This document shows positions 34,899-43,546 of a stretch of 45,397 bases of DNA, piece after piece. Under the pieces are notes generated by a model. It saw only the letters and a program-made list of their open reading frames with translations. It ran no database searches and was not told the DNA's origin. The DNA is taken from NCBI GenBank assembly GCA_026914155.1, contig JAPPGH010000051.1:1-45397 (forward strand), written 5' to 3'. Position numbers and translations under genes: made by a program. Every line of letters begins with the position of its first letter. The first letter of the stretch is position 1. This DNA is from Candidatus Palauibacter rhopaloidicola (GTDB taxonomy: Bacteria > Gemmatimonadota > Gemmatimonadetes > Palauibacterales > Palauibacteraceae).

Positions 34899-36134
34899 CT
34901 ATCCGACCAACTCGCCGGGGCGCACGCCCGGCTTCTCGAATTCCTTCAACAGATCCTCCACCGTCGGACGCGCGCGCACCAGCGCCCGGCAGTCCTCCAT
35001 CGCGCCGGTTGCGTTGATGAGGATGGTGCCGGTGAGCCGGTTGTCCGTCACGCAGTACACGATCGAGCGGCCGGAGCCGAGTTCGCCGGAGACGATCGTG
35101 CGGTCTACTTCGGCCGTCTCTCCGAACACGTTGATACTGAGATCGAACACGTGCGTGAAGAAATAGGAGAGGTGGTCGAAGGCCTCCCGCGCGCCGGCCA
35201 TGTTGCGGCCCGCATGGCGCCCGTGGGCGCGGGCGTGGTCCCAGTGTTCGAGGCGCGAGAGGCCGCCAGCCAGGGGGTCCGGGAAGCGAGCCACGTCGCC
35301 CGCCGCGTAGATGTGGGCGGCCGTCGTCTCCGCGAACCCGTCCACGACGATACCGTCCTGGACCGCGAGGCCGGCCTCGGCACCGAGTTCATCGTTCGGC
35401 GACATCCCGACGCCCACGATCGCAAGGTCGGCGGGGAATTCCTCGCCGCTGTCGAGCACGACCCGCGCAAGGCGTCCCTCGCCTTCGAAGGCCGCCACGC
35501 CCGAGCCCATCATGAAGCGCACGCCCCGCTCCTCGAAATAGCGGCGGAGGAAACCCGCGATCGTCTCGGGGAAGACCCGAGCCCAGACCCGCGGCTCCAC
35601 CTCGACGACGACCGCATCGACGTCGAACTTCGACAGCGATGAGGCCAGTTCCATCCCGATGAAGCCGGCGCCTACGAGCACGACGCGCGACGAGCCGCGG
35701 GCGACCTCGCGCAGTCGCTCGGAGTCGGCCGCCGTACGGAGCGTCGACACGCCGGAAAGATGGTTGCCCGGCACTTCGAGCCGCTTCGCCCGTCCGCCCG
35801 TGGCTATCAGAATGCGGCCGCCCCGAATCGCGTCGCCGCCAGCCGTGTGGACGGTCATGGAGCGTGCGTCCAGACGCTTCACCTGTGCGTCCGTGAACAG
35901 CTTGAGTCCGTCCGCCCGCTCCTCGAACCAGCGCGCGGGCTTCACGTGCAGCAGGTCCCTCGGCGCGCCCTTCGCCTGCAGGAACTCCTTCGACAGGGGA
36001 GGCCGGTGGTAGGGAGGGTCCGGCTCCTCGGCGAACATGGCGATCGAGCCTTCGCCGTCGATCTCCCGGATCCCGTCCACCGCCGAGACCGCCGCGAGGC
36101 CGCCCCCCACGATGACGTAGTCGAAGCTCTTCAT
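34899..36134 (-). CDS. FAD-dependent ferredoxin/rubredoxin reductase-like oxidoreductase
   Basis: This is a 411-aa flavoprotein with two Rossmann folds: FAD-binding VIVGGGLAAVSAVDGIRE at the N-terminus and NAD(P)H-binding VVLVGAGFIGMELASSLS in the middle. It also has the AGDVARFPDP motif and a C-terminal dimer domain. The layout matches reductases that pass electrons from NADH to ferredoxins, rubredoxins or dioxygenases, and apoptosis-inducing-factor-like proteins. It lies beside an intradiol dioxygenase, but that enzyme needs no reductase, so the link is weak. Confidence 0.87.
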   Translation of the reverse strand: MKSFDYVIVGGGLAAVSAVDGIREIDGEGSIAMFAEEPDPPYHRPPLSKEFLQAKGAPRDLLHVKPARWFEERADGLKLFTDAQVKRLDARSMTVHTAGGDAIRGGRILIATGGRAKRLEVPGNHLSGVSTLRTAADSERLREVARGSSRVVLVGAGFIGMELASSLSKFDVDAVVVEVEPRVWARVFPETIAGFLRRYFEERGVRFMMGSGVAAFEGEGRLARVVLDSGEEFPADLAIVGVGMSPNDELGAEAGLAVQDGIVVDGFAETTAAHIYAAGDVARFPDPLAGGLSRLEHWDHARAHGRHAGRNMAGAREAFDHLSYFFTHVFDLSINVFGETAEVDRTIVSGELGSGRSIVYCVTDNRLTGTILINATGAMEDCRALVRARPTVEDLLKEFEKPGVRPGELVG

Positions 36135-36141
36135 CCGGAGG

Positions 36142-36666
36142 TCAGCTCCCGCCGTCTTCGGCCGACTGGTCGTGGACGATGAGCCAGGCCCCTTCCACGT
36201 TCAGCAGGACGAGCGTGAACGGTCCGGTCGAGGTGACCGTCCCCTCGCGTTCGAGGACGTAGCGCGCCGTCGCGACGCCGACCCGCTCATCCACCTCCCG
36301 GACCCGCAGGTCCTCGAAGCGGAGGCTGTCCCGCGCCGCGTCCTCCGCGAATCCCGGGGCGTATCGCGCCCGAATCCCGTCGTAGCCTTCGATGAGTCCC
36401 GTCGATCCGATGTAGGTCGTCGTCGGAGATGGAGAGTAGGCGCTCATGAAGCCCTCGAGGTCGCCCCCGTTCCACGCGGCCGCCTGCCTGTCGAGCAGGG
36501 AGGCGACCTGCTCGGCGAGGTCGGGCCCCTCGTCCGCCACCGGAGCGCCGTTGCCGTCCAACCGCTCGAAGCGGCAGCCCCCCGCCACGAGTCCGGCGGC
36601 CAGGACGGCCGCCGTCGCCGCCGCGAGCCTCGATCTTCGCCTCTCGATCCACAGACTTTGAGTCAT
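36142..36666 (-). CDS. NTF2-like (SnoaL/DUF4440-type) lipoprotein
   Basis: This is a 174-aa protein with an N-terminal signal and lipobox (GLVAGGC). The mature part (VASLLDRQAAAWNGGDLEGFMSAYSPSPTTTYIG ... TARYVLEREGTVTSTGPFTLVLL) is a typical NTF2-like fold of the DUF4440 kind. The ATG overlaps the stop of the upstream hydrolase (ATGA). Ligand unknown. Confidence 0.82.
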   Translation of the reverse strand: MTQSLWIERRRSRLAAATAAVLAAGLVAGGCRFERLDGNGAPVADEGPDLAEQVASLLDRQAAAWNGGDLEGFMSAYSPSPTTTYIGSTGLIEGYDGIRARYAPGFAEDAARDSLRFEDLRVREVDERVGVATARYVLEREGTVTSTGPFTLVLLNVEGAWLIVHDQSAEDGGS

Positions 36667-37571
36667 TCGTCTCGTTTCAGTGCGCGCGTGAACAGTTCGA
36701 CCGAGGCGTCGATCGCCTCTTCAAGCTCCGGCGTCGTCCCCGCGAACGGGTGTCCGGCCTGGAACGTATGCGTACCCCCCTCTACCCCGACGAGCCGCGC
36801 AAGGTCTCCCACCGCGTCGGCGATCCGCCAGGCGTCGCTGAACGGTACGGATTCGTCGGCCGTCCCGTGTACCACGGTGACCGGAATCCGCAGGCTCGCG
36901 GCGCTGCCGAGCACGTCGAGGCGCTCCCGGTTCGCGCGCATGTCGTCGAGCACGTTCCGCTCGAGCGGCATGTCCTGCTTCGTGCGCGCGTTGGGGATGA
37001 TCACGGTTTCCCCGGCTTCCCACCGGTCGGCGAAGCTCTCGTAGCGGGTGACCGACGAGATCGAGGCCCACGTGACGAGCGCCTGAACCTGGGACCGGAG
37101 ACCCGCCTTCAGGATGCAGGTGGCGCCGCCCCGACTGTGCCCGAGCAGGCCGAAGCGCGTGGCCGGCGTGACCCCGAGATCTCCGAGCCGACCGCTCGCG
37201 AGACCGTCGAGGATGGCCTCCAGGTCCCACAGTTCGCGGGAGAACGTGTTGTGGCTGAAGGCCTCCAGGTCATCGAAATCCGCGTCGCGGACGCCGGAAC
37301 CGTCGAAGTTGAAGGAGGCGACGGGGATCCCGGTCCGCCCGGCGAGATGTTTGCAGAGATGGGGGAAGAATCCCCAGTCTTTGAACCCCTTGAAGCCGTG
37401 GCAGACGACGAGCGCCGCGTCTTCCGAGGGGGAAGCGTCTTCCGCGGGAGAGGCGCCGTCGGCGGGAGCAGCGGTCGACCAGTAGTCGCCGCGCAGGTCC
37501 GCGCCCGGCGGCGTGAGTCGAAACGGGGTGCGCGTCACGGTCCGCAGCATGTCCTCACCGTCCGCCTTCAT
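36663..37571 (-). CDS. Alpha/beta hydrolase
   Basis: This is a 302-aa cytoplasmic protein. Start: the ATG at 37571 shares a base with the preceding stop (TGATG), which fixes it; a longer reading runs into that gene. The fold has VCHGFKGFKDWGFFP, the nucleophile elbow GHSRGG, acid in HGTADESVP and His in GGTHTFQ. It resembles dienelactone-hydrolase/peptidase-like esterases. An Ala/Ser/Asp-rich insert (ADGASPAEDASPSEDA) lies in the N-terminal part. Substrate unknown. Confidence 0.86.
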   Translation of the reverse strand: MKADGEDMLRTVTRTPFRLTPPGADLRGDYWSTAAPADGASPAEDASPSEDAALVVCHGFKGFKDWGFFPHLCKHLAGRTGIPVASFNFDGSGVRDADFDDLEAFSHNTFSRELWDLEAILDGLASGRLGDLGVTPATRFGLLGHSRGGATCILKAGLRSQVQALVTWASISSVTRYESFADRWEAGETVIIPNARTKQDMPLERNVLDDMRANRERLDVLGSAASLRIPVTVVHGTADESVPFSDAWRIADAVGDLARLVGVEGGTHTFQAGHPFAGTTPELEEAIDASVELFTRALKRDE

Positions 37572-38224
37572 CACGCGCTCCCGTCCCGCTGCCGTTGCGG
37601 CAGCCACATCGCGTCCTCGCGACCGGCGCGCCGGTTCGCGGCCCGGGCGAGGGTGAAGAGCAGGTCGGAGAGACGGTTGATGTAGGGGATGACGACTCCG
37701 GCGAGGTCCGGCTGCTCGTCGAGAAGAGCGGTGACGCCCCGCTCCGCGCGCCGACAGACGGTGCGCGCGACGTGCAACTGGGCCGCGAGGGGCGACCCGC
37801 CGGGCAGAACGAAGGCATCGAGCGCGGGAAGCTCGGCATCCAGCGCGTCGATCCAGGCCTCCAGCGCGTCGATCCGGTCGGGGGAGAGCGCGGGAATCGT
37901 GCCCTTCCGCAGCAAGCGGTCGGGATTGGCGGCGGCGAGGCGGGCCCCGATCGTGAACAGGTCTCCCTGAACGGCCCCGAGCGCCGGCCAGGATTCGCCC
38001 ATCGTCGCCCCCTGCGGGTCGAGGGCGAGGGCAACCCCGACCGCGGCGTTGAGTTCATCCACGGTCCCGTAGGCGGCGACCCGCGCATCGTCCTTCGGGA
38101 CCCGTGCGCCGCCAAGGAGACCGGTCTCCCCTCCGTCCCCACCTTTCGTGTATATCTTCAATCGGGATCGGCCATCATCGGGTTCGGCCGCGTGCCGCGC
38201 GTCGTGCGCCACGCTGATGGGCAA
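37571..38224 (-). CDS. PduO-type cob(I)alamin adenosyltransferase
   Basis: This is a 217-aa enzyme that transfers the 5'-deoxyadenosyl group of ATP to reduced cobalamin. It has KIYTKGGDGGETGLLGGARVPKDD at the N-terminus, AYGTVDELNAAVG, VLPGGS, CRRAERGV and PYINRLSDLLFTLAR, all typical of the PduO fold. The start is TTG at 38224 or a later GTG at 38212; neither is certain. Together with QueG it shows corrinoid use. It is divergent from the gamma-glutamyltransferase gene across 70 bases. Confidence 0.92.
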   Translation of the reverse strand: MPISVAHDARHAAEPDDGRSRLKIYTKGGDGGETGLLGGARVPKDDARVAAYGTVDELNAAVGVALALDPQGATMGESWPALGAVQGDLFTIGARLAAANPDRLLRKGTIPALSPDRIDALEAWIDALDAELPALDAFVLPGGSPLAAQLHVARTVCRRAERGVTALLDEQPDLAGVVIPYINRLSDLLFTLARAANRRAGREDAMWLPQRQRDGSA

Positions 38225-38294
38225 ACCTTAACAGCCCGCGGCGAAACGCCGCCACCGGGCGCCGCACGGGGCGCCGCCAACAAGGAGCCGTGAC

Positions 38295-40091
38295 GTGGAG
38301 ACCGACCGAAACGATGTCCGGCCTGCGGACGGGCCGTCACGAAGGGCCTTCATCGCGACGGCGGCGGCCGGCGTGGGCGCGTTCGCGGCAGGCTCGCTCG
38401 GCGCGTGCGGTCCGGGTGGCGAGGGGGCGGCCTCGAGCGCATCGGACGACGGAGCACCGAACAACGGAGCGCGGGACGCCAGCGGCGGGATCGTCGTGGC
38501 GCGCGGGCCGATCGCGGTCGAGGCCGGGGTCGGGGCCCTGAGGCGCGGTGGCAACGCGATCGACGCGGCCGTTGCGACGGCCTTCACGCAGTTCATCACG
38601 ACGCCGTTCTCGGCGGGCGTGGGCGGCTTCGGCTGCATGGTCGTGTACGACGCGAGCACGCGGCGCGCCACGTCCATCGACTTCCACGGGCGGGCGGGGA
38701 GCCAGGCCACGCCCGACATCTACCGCAGCGCCCTCGAGGGGCGGATCTACGGGCACGCGGATCGCTGGAAGGTGCGGGGCGACATCAACCAGATCGGCTA
38801 CAAGTCGGTCGTGACGCCGGGCACGATCGCCGGCCTGTGGGAGGCGTGGAGCCGCTTCGGGACCCGTCCGTGGGCGGAACTGGTCGAGCCGGCGATCCGG
38901 CTCGCGTACGACGGCTTCGAGATCCCCGGCGCCCTCGCGCGCGGCTTCACGACGCGGACCGAGTCGTCCTCGGGGGTCGTTCCGTTCTTCACCAAGGTGC
39001 GGACGACCGAGGCCTCCGCGCGCATCTTCCTCAACGACGGCGTGCCGTGGCGAGCGGGGGAACGGCTCGTGCAGCGGGACTACGGCCGCACGCTCGAACT
39101 CATCGCCGAGGGCGGCGCCGACGTGGTCTACCGCGGCGAGATCGCCGAGCGCATCGCGGCGGACTTCGAGCGCAACGGAGGTCTCCTCACGATGGCCGAC
39201 CTCGAGGCGTACACGCCCGATGTCTACGACCCCGTGCACGGCACGTACCGCGGACACGACGTGTTCTCGAACGCCCTGCCGGGCAGCGGCGCCCAGGTCA
39301 TCGAGATCCTGAACCTCCTCGAGGGATACGACGTGCCGGGTCTCGAACACGGGAAGGCGGAGCACGTCGAACTCCTGGGCCGCGCCCAGATCCTCTCCTT
39401 CATCGACCGGCGCCGGTACCACGGCGATCCGAAGTTCATCGACGACCCGACGGACATCCTCGTGTCGAAGGACCGCGCCGCCGAACTGAGGGGCTTCATC
39501 GACCGGCGCGAACTCCCGCCCGATGTCGTGGAGGAGCCGCCGGAGGGGCCCGACACGACGCACCTCTCGACCGCCGACCGGGCCGGGAACTGCGTCGCGC
39601 TCACGCATACGCTCGGCTCCGCTTCGGGGGTCGTGACCGAAGGGCTCGGCTTCACGTGGAACAACTGCATGTTCCAGTTCAACCCGGTGGCCGGACGGCC
39701 GAACAGCATCGAACCCGGAAAGGCGCGCATCACGGGGATCTCGCCGGCGATCGTACTCCGCGGCGGGCAGCCGATTCTGGTCACGGGCGCGGCGGGCGGC
39801 ACCCGGATCCTGGGCGCCGTCCAGCACACGATCAGCAACACGGTCGACTTCGGCATGTCGGCGCTCGAAGCTGTCTCCGTCCCGCGCTGGCACTGGGAGG
39901 ACCACCTGCTCGAGCTGGAGCCGCAGCTGTACCATCACCTGAAGGAGGAGTTGGAGGGACGCGGCCTGGACGTCGCGAACGACGCCTTCGTCGCCCAACT
40001 CCACGCGGTCGGCCTCCACCCGGATACCGGGCGACTCACGGGGGGACCGGACCCGCGCGGGTGGGGCGGCGGATCGGCCACGGCAGGTTGA
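38295..40091 (+). CDS. ggt: Gamma-glutamyltransferase family lipoprotein
   Basis: This is a 598-aa exported Ntn hydrolase. AAGGAG lies seven bases before the GTG start. The signal has twin arginines (SRRAFIATAAAG) and ends at a lipobox (GSLGAC). The processing site is DTTHLST, with the catalytic Thr at residue 421 (codon 39555), giving a small subunit of about 178 aa after self-cleavage, as in the family. Substrate-binding SALEAVSVPRWHWE is near the end. It cleaves or transfers gamma-glutamyl groups, for instance of glutathione, in the periplasm. Its stop codon overlaps the -35 box of the tRNA promoter. Confidence 0.93.
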   Translation: METDRNDVRPADGPSRRAFIATAAAGVGAFAAGSLGACGPGGEGAASSASDDGAPNNGARDASGGIVVARGPIAVEAGVGALRRGGNAIDAAVATAFTQFITTPFSAGVGGFGCMVVYDASTRRATSIDFHGRAGSQATPDIYRSALEGRIYGHADRWKVRGDINQIGYKSVVTPGTIAGLWEAWSRFGTRPWAELVEPAIRLAYDGFEIPGALARGFTTRTESSSGVVPFFTKVRTTEASARIFLNDGVPWRAGERLVQRDYGRTLELIAEGGADVVYRGEIAERIAADFERNGGLLTMADLEAYTPDVYDPVHGTYRGHDVFSNALPGSGAQVIEILNLLEGYDVPGLEHGKAEHVELLGRAQILSFIDRRRYHGDPKFIDDPTDILVSKDRAAELRGFIDRRELPPDVVEEPPEGPDTTHLSTADRAGNCVALTHTLGSASGVVTEGLGFTWNNCMFQFNPVAGRPNSIEPGKARITGISPAIVLRGGQPILVTGAAGGTRILGAVQHTISNTVDFGMSALEAVSVPRWHWEDHLLELEPQLYHHLKEELEGRGLDVANDAFVAQLHAVGLHPDTGRLTGGPDPRGWGGGSATAG

Positions 40092-40116
40092 CACTTTTCC
40101 CATGCGTTTATATCCT
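40088..40116 (+). promoter_or_regulatory. Sigma70-type promoter of the tRNA cluster
   Basis: TTGACA at 40088-40093 (perfect -35), a 17-base spacer and TATCCT at 40111-40116. The -35 box contains the ggt stop codon. Transcription would start about five bases before the fMet tRNA. Confidence 0.75.
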
Positions 40117-40127
40117 GCGGGTCGCGC

Positions 40128-40201
<74 letters not shown>

Positions 40202-40211
40202 TCTCTCGCCT

Positions 40212-40242
40212 CGCCTCGCAAAGCTGCGGGGCGAGGCGTTTT
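40212..40242 (+). terminator. Hairpin with T-run after tRNA-fMet
   Basis: CGCCTCGC (40212-40219) pairs with GCGAGGCG (40231-40238) over an 11-base loop, then TTTT. It may end the fMet transcript or act as a processing hairpin in a longer tRNA transcript. Confidence 0.6.
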
Positions 40243-40276
40243 GCTCTCCGATCCCTTTTACGGGACCGGGGTACGA

Positions 40277-40349
40277 TCCGGGGTAGCTCAGTGGCCAGAG
40301 CGGGTGGCTGTTAACCACTAGGTCGTGGGTTCGAATCCCACCCCCGGAG
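40277..40349 (+). tRNA. tRNA-Asn (anticodon GTT)
   Basis: Acceptor TCCGGGG pairs with CCCCGGA, anticodon loop CTGTTAA. No encoded CCA. Confidence 0.95.
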
Positions 40350-40355
40350 TCGGGC

Positions 40356-40380
40356 AGCAGGGCTCTTGCCACAGGCTGCC
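40356..40380 (+). repeat. 25-base dispersed repeat, copy 2
   Basis: AGCAGGGCTCTTGCCACAGG followed by CTGCC, 23 of 25 identical to the copy at 33880-33904 (minus strand). It lies between tRNA-Asn and tRNA-Phe. Confidence 0.55.
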
Positions 40381-40384
40381 ACAG

Positions 40385-40457
40385 GGCTGGGTAGCTCAGG
40401 CGGTAGAGCACGGCGCTGAAAACGCCGGTGTCGGCGGTTCGACTCCGCCCCCAGCCA
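40385..40457 (+). tRNA. tRNA-Phe (anticodon GAA)
   Basis: Acceptor GGCTGGG pairs with CCCAGCC, anticodon loop CTGAAAA. No encoded CCA. Confidence 0.95.
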
Positions 40458-40499
40458 TTTGCCACGGGCCGCCGACGGCCGGTTCGCGGGAAGCGGCAG

Positions 40500-40572
40500 A
40501 GGGGCGTAGCTCAATTGGTAGAGCACCGGTCTCCAAAACCGGCGGTTGGGGGTTCGAGTCCCTCCGCCCCTG
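40500..40572 (+). tRNA. tRNA-Trp (anticodon CCA)
   Basis: Acceptor AGGGGCG pairs with CGCCCCT, anticodon loop CTCCAAA with CCGGT/ACCGG stem. No encoded 3' CCA. Confidence 0.95.
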
Positions 40573-40575
40573 TCG

Positions 40576-40647
<72 letters not shown>

Positions 40648-40673
40648 TGGAGCAGCTTGGAACGGGATAACGG

Positions 40674-40748
40674 GCGCCCGTAGCTCAGTTGGATCAGAGC
40701 ACCGGCCTTCTAAGCCGGGGGTCCCAGGTTCGAGTCCTGGCGGGCGCG
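40674..40748 (+). tRNA. tRNA-Arg (anticodon TCT)
   Basis: Acceptor GCGCCCG pairs with CGGGCGC, anticodon loop CTTCTAA. Confidence 0.95.
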
Positions 40749-40775
40749 TGGCAGAAGGGGACGACAGCGGCACGA

Positions 40776-40847
40776 GCCCCCATCGTCCAACGGCTAGGAC
40801 ACCACTCTTTCAAGGTGGAGATAGGGGTTCGATTCCCCTTGGGGGTA
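40776..40847 (+). tRNA. tRNA-Glu (anticodon TTC)
   Basis: Acceptor GCCCCCA pairs with TGGGGGT (first pair G-T), anticodon loop CTTTCAA. Confidence 0.94.
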
Positions 40848-40908
40848 TGGACGGAAGGCAGGGCGGGAGCGACGATAGCCCGTCCGCGTGAAGCGGAAGT
40901 CGAAGCGC

Positions 40909-40981
40909 GGGGCCGTAGCTCAGCTGGGAGAGCGCTGCAATGGCATTGCAGAGGTCAGGGGTTCGAATCCCCTCGGCTCCA
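40909..40981 (+). tRNA. tRNA-Ala (anticodon GGC)
   Basis: Acceptor GGGGCCG pairs with CGGCTCC, anticodon loop ATGGCAT. It is the last of the cluster. The sequence changes character right after its 3' end, marking the edge of the putative island. Confidence 0.95.
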
Positions 40982-41439
40982 TTCTATAGATTCCATTAAT
41001 CGTTGTATGTCAGTAAGATAGCTTGCATCGAGTGCGGCCGATATTACTTTCCGTATTGCCTACGGCTCCCCACGCTAGAGGCCGCCGTTCCCGGCCACGC
41101 AGGTTACCGCGCGGTCTAGGGGATCCGATGGGCGGGTCGCCGATGCCTGACGACCGGTCGGGGAGGTAACGGCACCCGCAGGCGGGTATCGACGAGCCCG
41201 GCAGGGTACTACCTTCGGTGAGAACCAAGAGCCCGAGGGGCCGCCGCCGCCGTCGCGTAGCTTCACTCAGCCGGAGGGTCTCACCTGATACCGCCACTGA
41301 GCCGAGCCGGTCAGCGCATTCCCTCGGGCTCTCCAATCTCTTAACCCTAAGCTCCCCGATCCAGCGGAGGTCAATCGTGACACGACAGCTTGAGCAGTAC
41401 TTGGCAACGCGACGGGGACCTGACGCCGCGTAGACGGGT
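40982..41439. other. Atypical region between tRNA-Ala and first island gene
   Basis: It begins AT-rich (TTCTATAGATTCCATTAATC), unlike the flanks. No family-recognisable gene is seen. Open frames here on both strands lack start signals and homologues I can name. The only gene-like trace is a mini open frame at 41377-41433. Confidence 0.6.
41377..41433 (+). CDS. Possible 18-codon leader peptide or gene remnant
   Basis: GTG at 41377 follows GGAGG (spacing seven) and encodes VTRQLEQYLATRRGPDAA before TAG. It ends seven bases before the first possible start of the next gene. It may be a translated leader, or the left end of a broken gene. Too short to be sure. Confidence 0.3.
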   Translation: MTRQLEQYLATRRGPDAA

Positions 41440-41457
41440 GTGACGCGCGTGGGCGCC

Positions 41458-41961
41458 ATGCTAATCGGAGAGAGTGTTGATGAATCTCTAGCACTCCAAA
41501 CCCGACAAAAGCGCCGGATACCAAACGAGTTCCGTGCCCTCGACAAGCATCCCGACACGCTTGCCGAGCTCGCTCGGATGTTCGGGGTGAGTCACCCTTT
41601 CGCGCGACTCGTGTGCAGTTCAGCGCTCTACAACTGCGGCGGGCTCGTGTTCGGTTCCCGGCGCGTCTGGATCGAACCGGAGGAGTTCCTCCGGATTCTC
41701 GAGGATGACGGTTACGAACTGATCACGGATTCACCTTCACCTGGCGATATCGTGCTCTACGGTACATCTCTGGATCCGGAAGGCATCGCCCATGTAGGTG
41801 TAGTCCATCACGCACCCGTGGCGAGTTCGCCACAGGCAGACCACGAGATTCTGGTGCGCTCGAAATGGGGCGATGCCGGAGAGTATGTTCATGAGATGAG
41901 AGACGTTCCGGAGCAGTTCGGTCAGCCACTCGAAACACGGAGGTTCCGATCATGCCCCTAG
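41458..41961 (+). CDS. NlpC/P60-like (papain-fold) cysteine hydrolase, island gene
   Basis: This is a 167-aa protein without signal peptide. The order of conserved residues is Cys in YNCGGLVFG, His in IAHVGVVHH, and a third polar residue in SKWGDAGEYVHEM, with GDIVLYG in between. This matches the catalytic Cys-His arrangement of the NlpC/P60 superfamily and the related family of small proteins annotated DUF7689. A cell-wall or amide hydrolase is plausible, as is a toxin-like peptidase. The start may be GTG 41440, GTG 41449 or ATG 41458; no ribosome site decides. Its end overlaps the next gene by ten bases. Confidence 0.65.
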   Translation: MLIGESVDESLALQTRQKRRIPNEFRALDKHPDTLAELARMFGVSHPFARLVCSSALYNCGGLVFGSRRVWIEPEEFLRILEDDGYELITDSPSPGDIVLYGTSLDPEGIAHVGVVHHAPVASSPQADHEILVRSKWGDAGEYVHEMRDVPEQFGQPLETRRFRSCP

Positions 41962-42572
41962 ACCTAACGATTCTTCGCGAAATCGAATCCGCCGAATTTG
42001 CGCTGAAGCTCGGGCTCAGCGGTTCGCGCGCCCGCGCCATGCAAGCACTCGTCGACCTCCCGGAGGCAAAGGCTCTACTGGATTCTCTGAGGGAGAACGC
42101 CAGCGCGGTTCACGGTATTGCAAGCCGAGTCGAGGACCTCCTGCAGGCCGAGATCGATCCGCGGTACACGCATCCTGACGATGCAGCCATCGCCGTGTAC
42201 CTGCGGGCACTCGATCTGTTCGCACCACGGCTCGCAGTAGATTTAGCCCCGATGGTTGCCGATCGACGCCAGAATCTGTGGTGGTCTGTACCCGTTTTGG
42301 ACAGCCTACAGCCTACACTTGACATTGAGATGGATTGGCCCCGCCAGGGACCTCTGGAATCAGTGCGGTACGACTGCTCGACACCAATCTCGTACGAGCT
42401 CGCTGCCATGCTTCCGTCCAGACCCGCGGCCAACCCCGTCGCAGTGACGTTCGGCTCAGACGCAAGCCCGCATTTCGTTGCCGATGCCCGTTCCCGTTTA
42501 GGATCACCTCGCGCCCTGGTGTATAGCGACGTCCACGATGTCCACGACGTCGAGGAGGCTATAGCCCTATGA
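41952..42572 (+). CDS. Island protein of unknown function, middle gene of the cassette
   Basis: This is a 206-aa cytoplasmic protein with GGAGG eight bases before the ATG. The N-terminal part is helical (IESAEFALKLGLSGSRARAMQALVDLPEAKALLDSLRENA), and the C-terminal part is mixed. It ends with VHDVHDVEE, a small repeat. I recognise no family. It overlaps the hydrolase by ten bases and the next gene by ATGA, so the three are made together. A partner, regulator or neutraliser of the hydrolase would fit the arrangement, but nothing in the sequence shows it. Confidence 0.68.
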   Translation: MPLDLTILREIESAEFALKLGLSGSRARAMQALVDLPEAKALLDSLRENASAVHGIASRVEDLLQAEIDPRYTHPDDAAIAVYLRALDLFAPRLAVDLAPMVADRRQNLWWSVPVLDSLQPTLDIEMDWPRQGPLESVRYDCSTPISYELAAMLPSRPAANPVAVTFGSDASPHFVADARSRLGSPRALVYSDVHDVHDVEEAIAL

Positions 42573-43027
42573 TCCGGCACATCTGGACGGTCTACTGCAA
42601 GGAGCAGTTGGTTGACACAGCAACAAACAACACGAGCTTGATCGGGATCCTCGAACAGCTCAACATCGGCGTTGATGATGAGTCGGAGCTGACCCAACTC
42701 AAAATCATATCGTTCGATTCGAGGCTGGTTACACTCTGGGCTCGACGGGCATGGGACACGCCAGTCAAGAGCGAGATGAGGATCCGGTTCCTCGGTCCCG
42801 AGGGATCCGATCTCGCCGAGCCCGTTACCTACGACGTAGACCTCCGACAGCACCTGCGAGTTCGAGTCTTTACTGCCGTGCAAACGATCGGCGTCACGAG
42901 CAGCGGGGTGTACGAATGGGTGACGGAGAGACGTGGAGACGCCGACGAGGAAGAGTGGGTTGCGGAGTCCCGTATCCCGATCGAAGTCAGGGTCACGGTT
43001 GGAGCGGATGACGAAACTCCGTCTTGA
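42569..43027 (+). CDS. DUF6941-like protein, third gene of the cassette
   Basis: This is a 152-aa protein starting MIRHIWTVYCKEQLVDTATN NTSLIGILEQLNI, a pattern typical of proteins annotated as DUF6941 (a HIWTV-C opening, then D..TNN.SL...LE). The rest is a beta-sandwich-like string (VKSEMRIRFLGPEG, TYDVDLRQHLRVRVF). No enzyme motif is seen. ATGA overlap with the preceding gene. The stop is immediately before the IS1595 remnant. Confidence 0.68.
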   Translation: MIRHIWTVYCKEQLVDTATNNTSLIGILEQLNIGVDDESELTQLKIISFDSRLVTLWARRAWDTPVKSEMRIRFLGPEGSDLAEPVTYDVDLRQHLRVRVFTAVQTIGVTSSGVYEWVTERRGDADEEEWVAESRIPIEVRVTVGADDETPS

Positions 43028-43505
43028 TTAATCCACCAGCTCCCTCCACCTGAGCCGGCGACCCGCCATCCCGGCCACGGACCTCCCGAATTCGGTGCAT
43101 GACGCGGAGAGATCGCGCGCGTTGTGACATCAGGAGAACTTCGCCCACCTGCCTCTGGCGGTGCTTCGGCGAGAGCTTGTGGAACGTCCCTCGTGGACCC
43201 GCTTGAGGGTGCTCCCGAACGACTCGATGCCCCTGCGTGTGAGCCTGGCCGCGGACCGTACTCTCCACGCGAGTGGCGTACGGCTTCCCGATTCGGCACC
43301 CGGCCGTACGCCTGAGCCTTGTCGGTGTCGACCTTCGCCCAGGCACGATGCGGTCCAGGACGAAGGGCGCGAGGGTCTTCTTGTCGGCACGACCGATCCC
43401 CTCGGCCGTCAGGCGATTCATCCTCCGGTCCTTGGTGCCGGCCGCCACGATGGTCTTGCCGGCGCCACCTCCGGCCGCTCGGAGCCTCTTTCGCCTGTGT
43501 CGAGA
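43028..43505 (-). pseudogene. Decayed IS1595-family transposase (3' part)
   Basis: Read on the minus strand, pieces of an ISXO2/IS1595-type transposase appear in order but in three frames: TIVAAGTKDRRMNRL and ADKKTLAPFVLDRIVPG, then VDTDKAQAYGRVPNREAVRHS, then GIESFGSTLKRVHEG, then TFHKLSPKHRQRQVGEV, then VAGMAGRRLRWRELVD before TAA (43028-43030). At least four frameshifts break it and the N-terminal third is missing, so it is inactive. The matching signature is the DxE-type transposase region with SFGSTLKR. Confidence 0.75.
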
Positions 43506-43546
43506 TCGCCAGCGGCCTGGCCACCGTATCGGTTGCAGGAGGCAAC

